A program made the position numbers and the translations under genes. Of a stretch of 64,000 nt of DNA, positions 63,720-64,000 are shown piece after piece (position 1 is the first letter of the stretch; each line of letters starts with the position of its first letter). The notes beneath the pieces are model-generated. The model saw only the letters and a program-made list of their open reading frames with translations. It was not told where the DNA came from and searched no databases. Origin of the DNA: Candidatus Daviesbacteria bacterium (GTDB lineage: Bacteria > Patescibacteria > Microgenomatia > Daviesbacterales > UBA10151); assembly GCA_028687915.1 (NCBI GenBank), contig JAQTZF010000001.1:496001-560000 (forward strand). Direction: 5' to 3'.

Positions 63720-63774
63720 GCCTTACTATGCTCATACTTAAGCAATTAATTCAAGTTATAAACCTGGAATCAGG

Positions 63775-63780
63775 TATAAT
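63775..63780 (+). promoter_or_regulatory. -10 site for recO
   Basis: A perfect TATAAT is found nine bases before the ATG at 63790, so transcription would start about three bases before the start codon. No good -35 is seen upstream. The arrangement matches the other near-leaderless promoters in the window. Confidence 0.45.
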
Positions 63781-63789
63781 GCAAGTGAA

Positions 63790-64000
63790 ATGGTATCTAC
63801 TACAGAAGGAATTATTATAAAAAGAAGTAACTATGGTGAGGCTGACAGGATTTTGACAGTAGTTACTCCCTATAAAGGAAAAATTAAGATTGTTGCCAAA
63901 GGTGTAAGAAGAATTACGTCTCGGCGTGGAGGTAATGTAGAACTTTTAAATAAAGTTAGGCTGCATATTTATGAAGGTAAGGGGATGCCAATTTTAACAG
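63790..64000 (+). CDS. recO: DNA repair protein RecO, N-terminal part (partial)
   Basis: The first 70 residues of RecO run off the end of the window. The OB-fold start TTEGIIIKRSNYGEADRILT (residues 4-23), the segment GKIKIVAKGVRR and the strand VELLNKVRLHIYEGKG match the RecO N-terminal domain, which binds DNA and SSB and loads RecA during gap repair. The gene marks the return to housekeeping genes after the glycan locus. The missing C-terminal part would hold the helical and zinc-binding regions. Confidence 0.9.
   Translation, partial: MVSTTEGIIIKRSNYGEADRILTVVTPYKGKIKIVAKGVRRITSRRGGNVELLNKVRLHIYEGKGMPILT

Noticed and set aside
1..64000. Recoded TGA (Gracilibacteria/SR1-type genetic code)
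   Set aside because: TGA ends many genes at clean ATGA junctions (for example 223, 23616, 45208) and conserved proteins contain no internal TGA.
1..64000. CRISPR array, tRNA or rRNA genes, insertion sequences or prophage
   Set aside because: No regularly spaced repeats, no cloverleaf-like or rRNA-like sequence, and no transposase, integrase or phage-type protein was seen on either strand.

Overview
The window is a strongly AT-rich bacterial segment with very dense gene packing. ATGA start/stop overlaps are common, few intergenic gaps exceed 100 bases, and TGA is used as a stop codon (standard code). Almost all of it is one cell-surface glycan locus. The DUF4012 protein next to a PglC-like sugar transferase, the battery of GT-C membrane glycosyltransferases, weak or absent Shine-Dalgarno sites and near-leaderless promoters suggest a Patescibacteria/CPR genome, most likely Microgenomates. 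That placement is an inference; no rRNA or ribosomal protein gene is present to prove it.

Layout. (1) 1-3880: end of an unidentified gene, an FkbM methyltransferase, two further SAM methyltransferases and a surface-carbohydrate transferase-like protein. (2) 3867-12979: a nonulosonic-acid set with NeuA-, NeuB- and NeuC-type enzymes, an acyltransferase-aminotransferase fusion and a UDP-HexNAc 4,6-dehydratase. Together these fit synthesis of CMP-legionaminic acid or a close relative. A three-gene inverted module (B12 radical SAM, deacetylase-like, SDR) sits inside it. (3) 12988-17940: a Wzx-type flippase, a second B12 radical SAM enzyme and a Wzm/Wzt ABC exporter. (4) 18038-35338: a mosaic of glycosyltransferases (GT2, GT4, GT-C) and methyltransferases on both strands. 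(5) 35361-37626: a PfkB sugar/nucleoside kinase and S-adenosylhomocysteine hydrolase, a plausible SAH disposal pair for the many methyltransferases. (6) 37722-57709: a long plus-strand run of GT-C, GT4 and GT2 enzymes with an acetyltransferase and an O-antigen ligase/polymerase-like protein. (7) 57706-64000: rsmH, a GT4, the initiating phosphoglycosyl transferase, DUF4012, an HTH regulator, an SGNH hydrolase and the start of recO.

How it fits together (inference): the sugar transferase at 59754 would load the first sugar on undecaprenyl phosphate. GT2/GT4 enzymes would extend it in the cytoplasm, and DPM1-like GT2 enzymes would make polyprenyl-phosphate sugars for the GT-C enzymes outside. 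Export could use the flippase with the Wzy/WaaL-like protein, or the ABC transporter. Methyltransferases and acetyltransferases would decorate the glycan, and a legionaminic-acid-type sugar would be one of its components.

The observations most worth following are the legionaminic-type pathway with its unusual fusion, a 37-base near-identical 3' end shared by a glycosyltransferase and an unrelated methyltransferase, two consecutive glycosyltransferases each carrying an extra domain of about 120 residues, and GC-rich palindromes lying inside two coding sequences. No gene-free stretch exceeds 300 bases. I saw no tRNA, rRNA, CRISPR array, insertion sequence or prophage gene.
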